Shown here: positions 63,007 through 64,000 of the stretch, piece after piece
How positions within the stretch are numbered: position 1 is the first letter of the stretch
Layout of the letters: the number at the start of each line of letters is the position of its first letter
DNA from: Pedobacter cryoconitis
GTDB lineage: Bacteria > Bacteroidota > Bacteroidia > Sphingobacteriales > Sphingobacteriaceae
DNA length: 64,000 nucleotides
NCBI RefSeq assembly: GCF_003259615.1
Contig: NZ_QLLR01000006.1
Location: forward strand, 1 to 64,000
Direction of reading: 5' to 3'
The notes under the pieces: model-generated
Told to the model about the DNA's origin: nothing
Databases searched by the model: none
The model's input: only the letters and a program-made list of their open reading frames with translations
Program-made: the position numbers and the translations under genes

Positions 63007-64000
63007 ATGAACAAGAATCACACAACCAGGGTCCTTTTAATAGCATGTGTAATCATCGTATGCACTTTATCTTTTATTCAGTATTACCTGATCAGGAACA
63101 CTTACCGGCTTACCAGGGATAACTTTTATGCAGAGGTAAAAGAAATAACACACAAGTTGACCAACAGCCCGGCTATGATTTCCTTAGAAGAACAAATCAG
63201 GACAGAGTTAAGGCAAACTGTGATCCAGTATGTGACTAATCCAATGAGCAAACCTGGTTTTCTAAAATTATTAAAGAGCAGCACACAGCAAAGCGGTCAT
63301 AAATTCAGTGTTTATTTAAAAAAAATGCAGGACAAAACCCCCGGTCTTGAAGGCATCGCTTATAAATCACAATTTGATGAAATCATCTTTGAGATCAATG
63401 GGAAATCAGACACATTGCTTGCTGCAACGGCAAAGCCTGTGGTATTTTCCGGGGATGACTTCCACACAGCGGTTACTTTAAATAAGGATGTGACGCTGAG
63501 CAATGGAGAGGATTTACGTATTATAATCAGGCAATCAAATCTTATGGATATTTCCAGGCGGGAAAATGAAGTTATCAAACGGATGGCTGGTGTATTATTT
63601 CTCGCTGTTGGTTTAATTGTAGCTGTGATTATTTTATTATACCTGGTTTTTAGCGCGCTGATCAGACAAAAGAAACTGGCAGAAATGAAAACGGATTTTG
63701 CGAATAACATTACCCATGAGTTGAAAACCCCTTTAAGCTCTGTAAGTATCATCTTAAAAAGTATTTTGTTAAAAGAAGTTCAGGCAGAAGCAGCCTTATT
63801 GAATGATCTGCTGCAATCACTAAACAGGCAGCATGGAAAAATAAGGCAGCTTGTGGATAGCGTACTGGATAGTGCAATGGTAACAGCTATAAAAGTAGAA
63901 CATAAAGAGCTGGAAATTACCAGTTTCCTGCAGGAATATGTGAATGATTTAGCGATTGCCAATCACAAATTAACAGCTAATATTGCTACAGGACCATGCC
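63007..64000 (+). CDS. Membrane sensor histidine kinase, partial (C-terminus off the window)
   Basis: The first 331 residues of a kinase that runs past the right edge. Two membrane helices (residues ~9-27 and ~197-215) flank a periplasmic sensing region of about 170 residues. The dimerisation domain follows with NITHELKTPLSSVS, placing the phosphorylated His at residue 237. The ATPase domain must lie beyond the window. The start at 63007 (MNKNHTTRVLLIACVII) is the first in-frame ATG. It is divergent from the tandem beta-barrel genes. Confidence 0.9.
   Translation, partial: MNKNHTTRVLLIACVIIVCTLSFIQYYLIRNTYRLTRDNFYAEVKEITHKLTNSPAMISLEEQIRTELRQTVIQYVTNPMSKPGFLKLLKSSTQQSGHKFSVYLKKMQDKTPGLEGIAYKSQFDEIIFEINGKSDTLLAATAKPVVFSGDDFHTAVTLNKDVTLSNGEDLRIIIRQSNLMDISRRENEVIKRMAGVLFLAVGLIVAVIILLYLVFSALIRQKKLAEMKTDFANNITHELKTPLSSVSIILKSILLKEVQAEAALLNDLLQSLNRQHGKIRQLVDSVLDSAMVTAIKVEHKELEITSFLQEYVNDLAIANHKLTANIATGPC

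Overview
The window looks like the chromosome of a Bacteroidota bacterium of the Sphingobacteriaceae type (Pedobacter or a relative). Evidence: a SusC/SusD/SusE starch-uptake locus with a SusR-like regulator, a PorV-type protein of the type IX secretion system (T9SS), outer-membrane beta-barrel proteins of the TonB-receptor type, multi-PAS histidine kinases, A+T-rich intergenic DNA and the near absence of strong Shine-Dalgarno sequences. The genus is an inference. I see no rRNA, tRNA or CRISPR.

Layout. 1-0.8 kb is a scar: the end of an IS3-family element, then a helicase fragment cut by it, then a fragment of an NAD(P)-dependent dehydrogenase in another frame. 0.86-6.5 kb is a signalling block: a PAS histidine kinase with a small downstream partner, a PAS protein that ends after an H-box without an ATPase domain, and an ECF sigma factor. 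After 1.36 kb of A+T-rich DNA comes the most striking region, 7.87-24.2 kb: a DUF4402 pilin-like protein, a PapD-like chaperone, a 3515-residue modular adhesin with a T9SS-like C-terminus, a second DUF4402 protein, an usher-like outer-membrane protein and a convergent PorV-like gene. Together they resemble a chaperone-usher surface-fibre system combined with type IX secretion.

24.5-40 kb is mixed metabolism and regulation: a decayed PAS gene, a nitrilase-family hydrolase, HxlR and TetR regulators with palindromic candidate operators beside them, SDR and saccharopine-dehydrogenase-like oxidoreductases, a SASA-type esterase, a collagen-like secreted protein, a VOC protein, a tautomerase and an AraC regulator. 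40.2-50.7 kb is a complete sus-like polysaccharide utilisation locus: SusC, SusD, SusE and a lipoprotein GH13 amylase in one operon, a divergent secreted GH13 amylase and a SusR-like membrane regulator.

50.8-64 kb holds a VanX-like dipeptidase, an AraC regulator with an NmrA-like reductase, a CPA1-type Na+/H+ antiporter, a four-gene operon of exported proteins of unknown function (one with a paralogue at 26.5 kb), two tandem outer-membrane beta-barrel proteins related to the one at 31.7-34.2 kb, and the start of a membrane histidine kinase that runs off the right edge.
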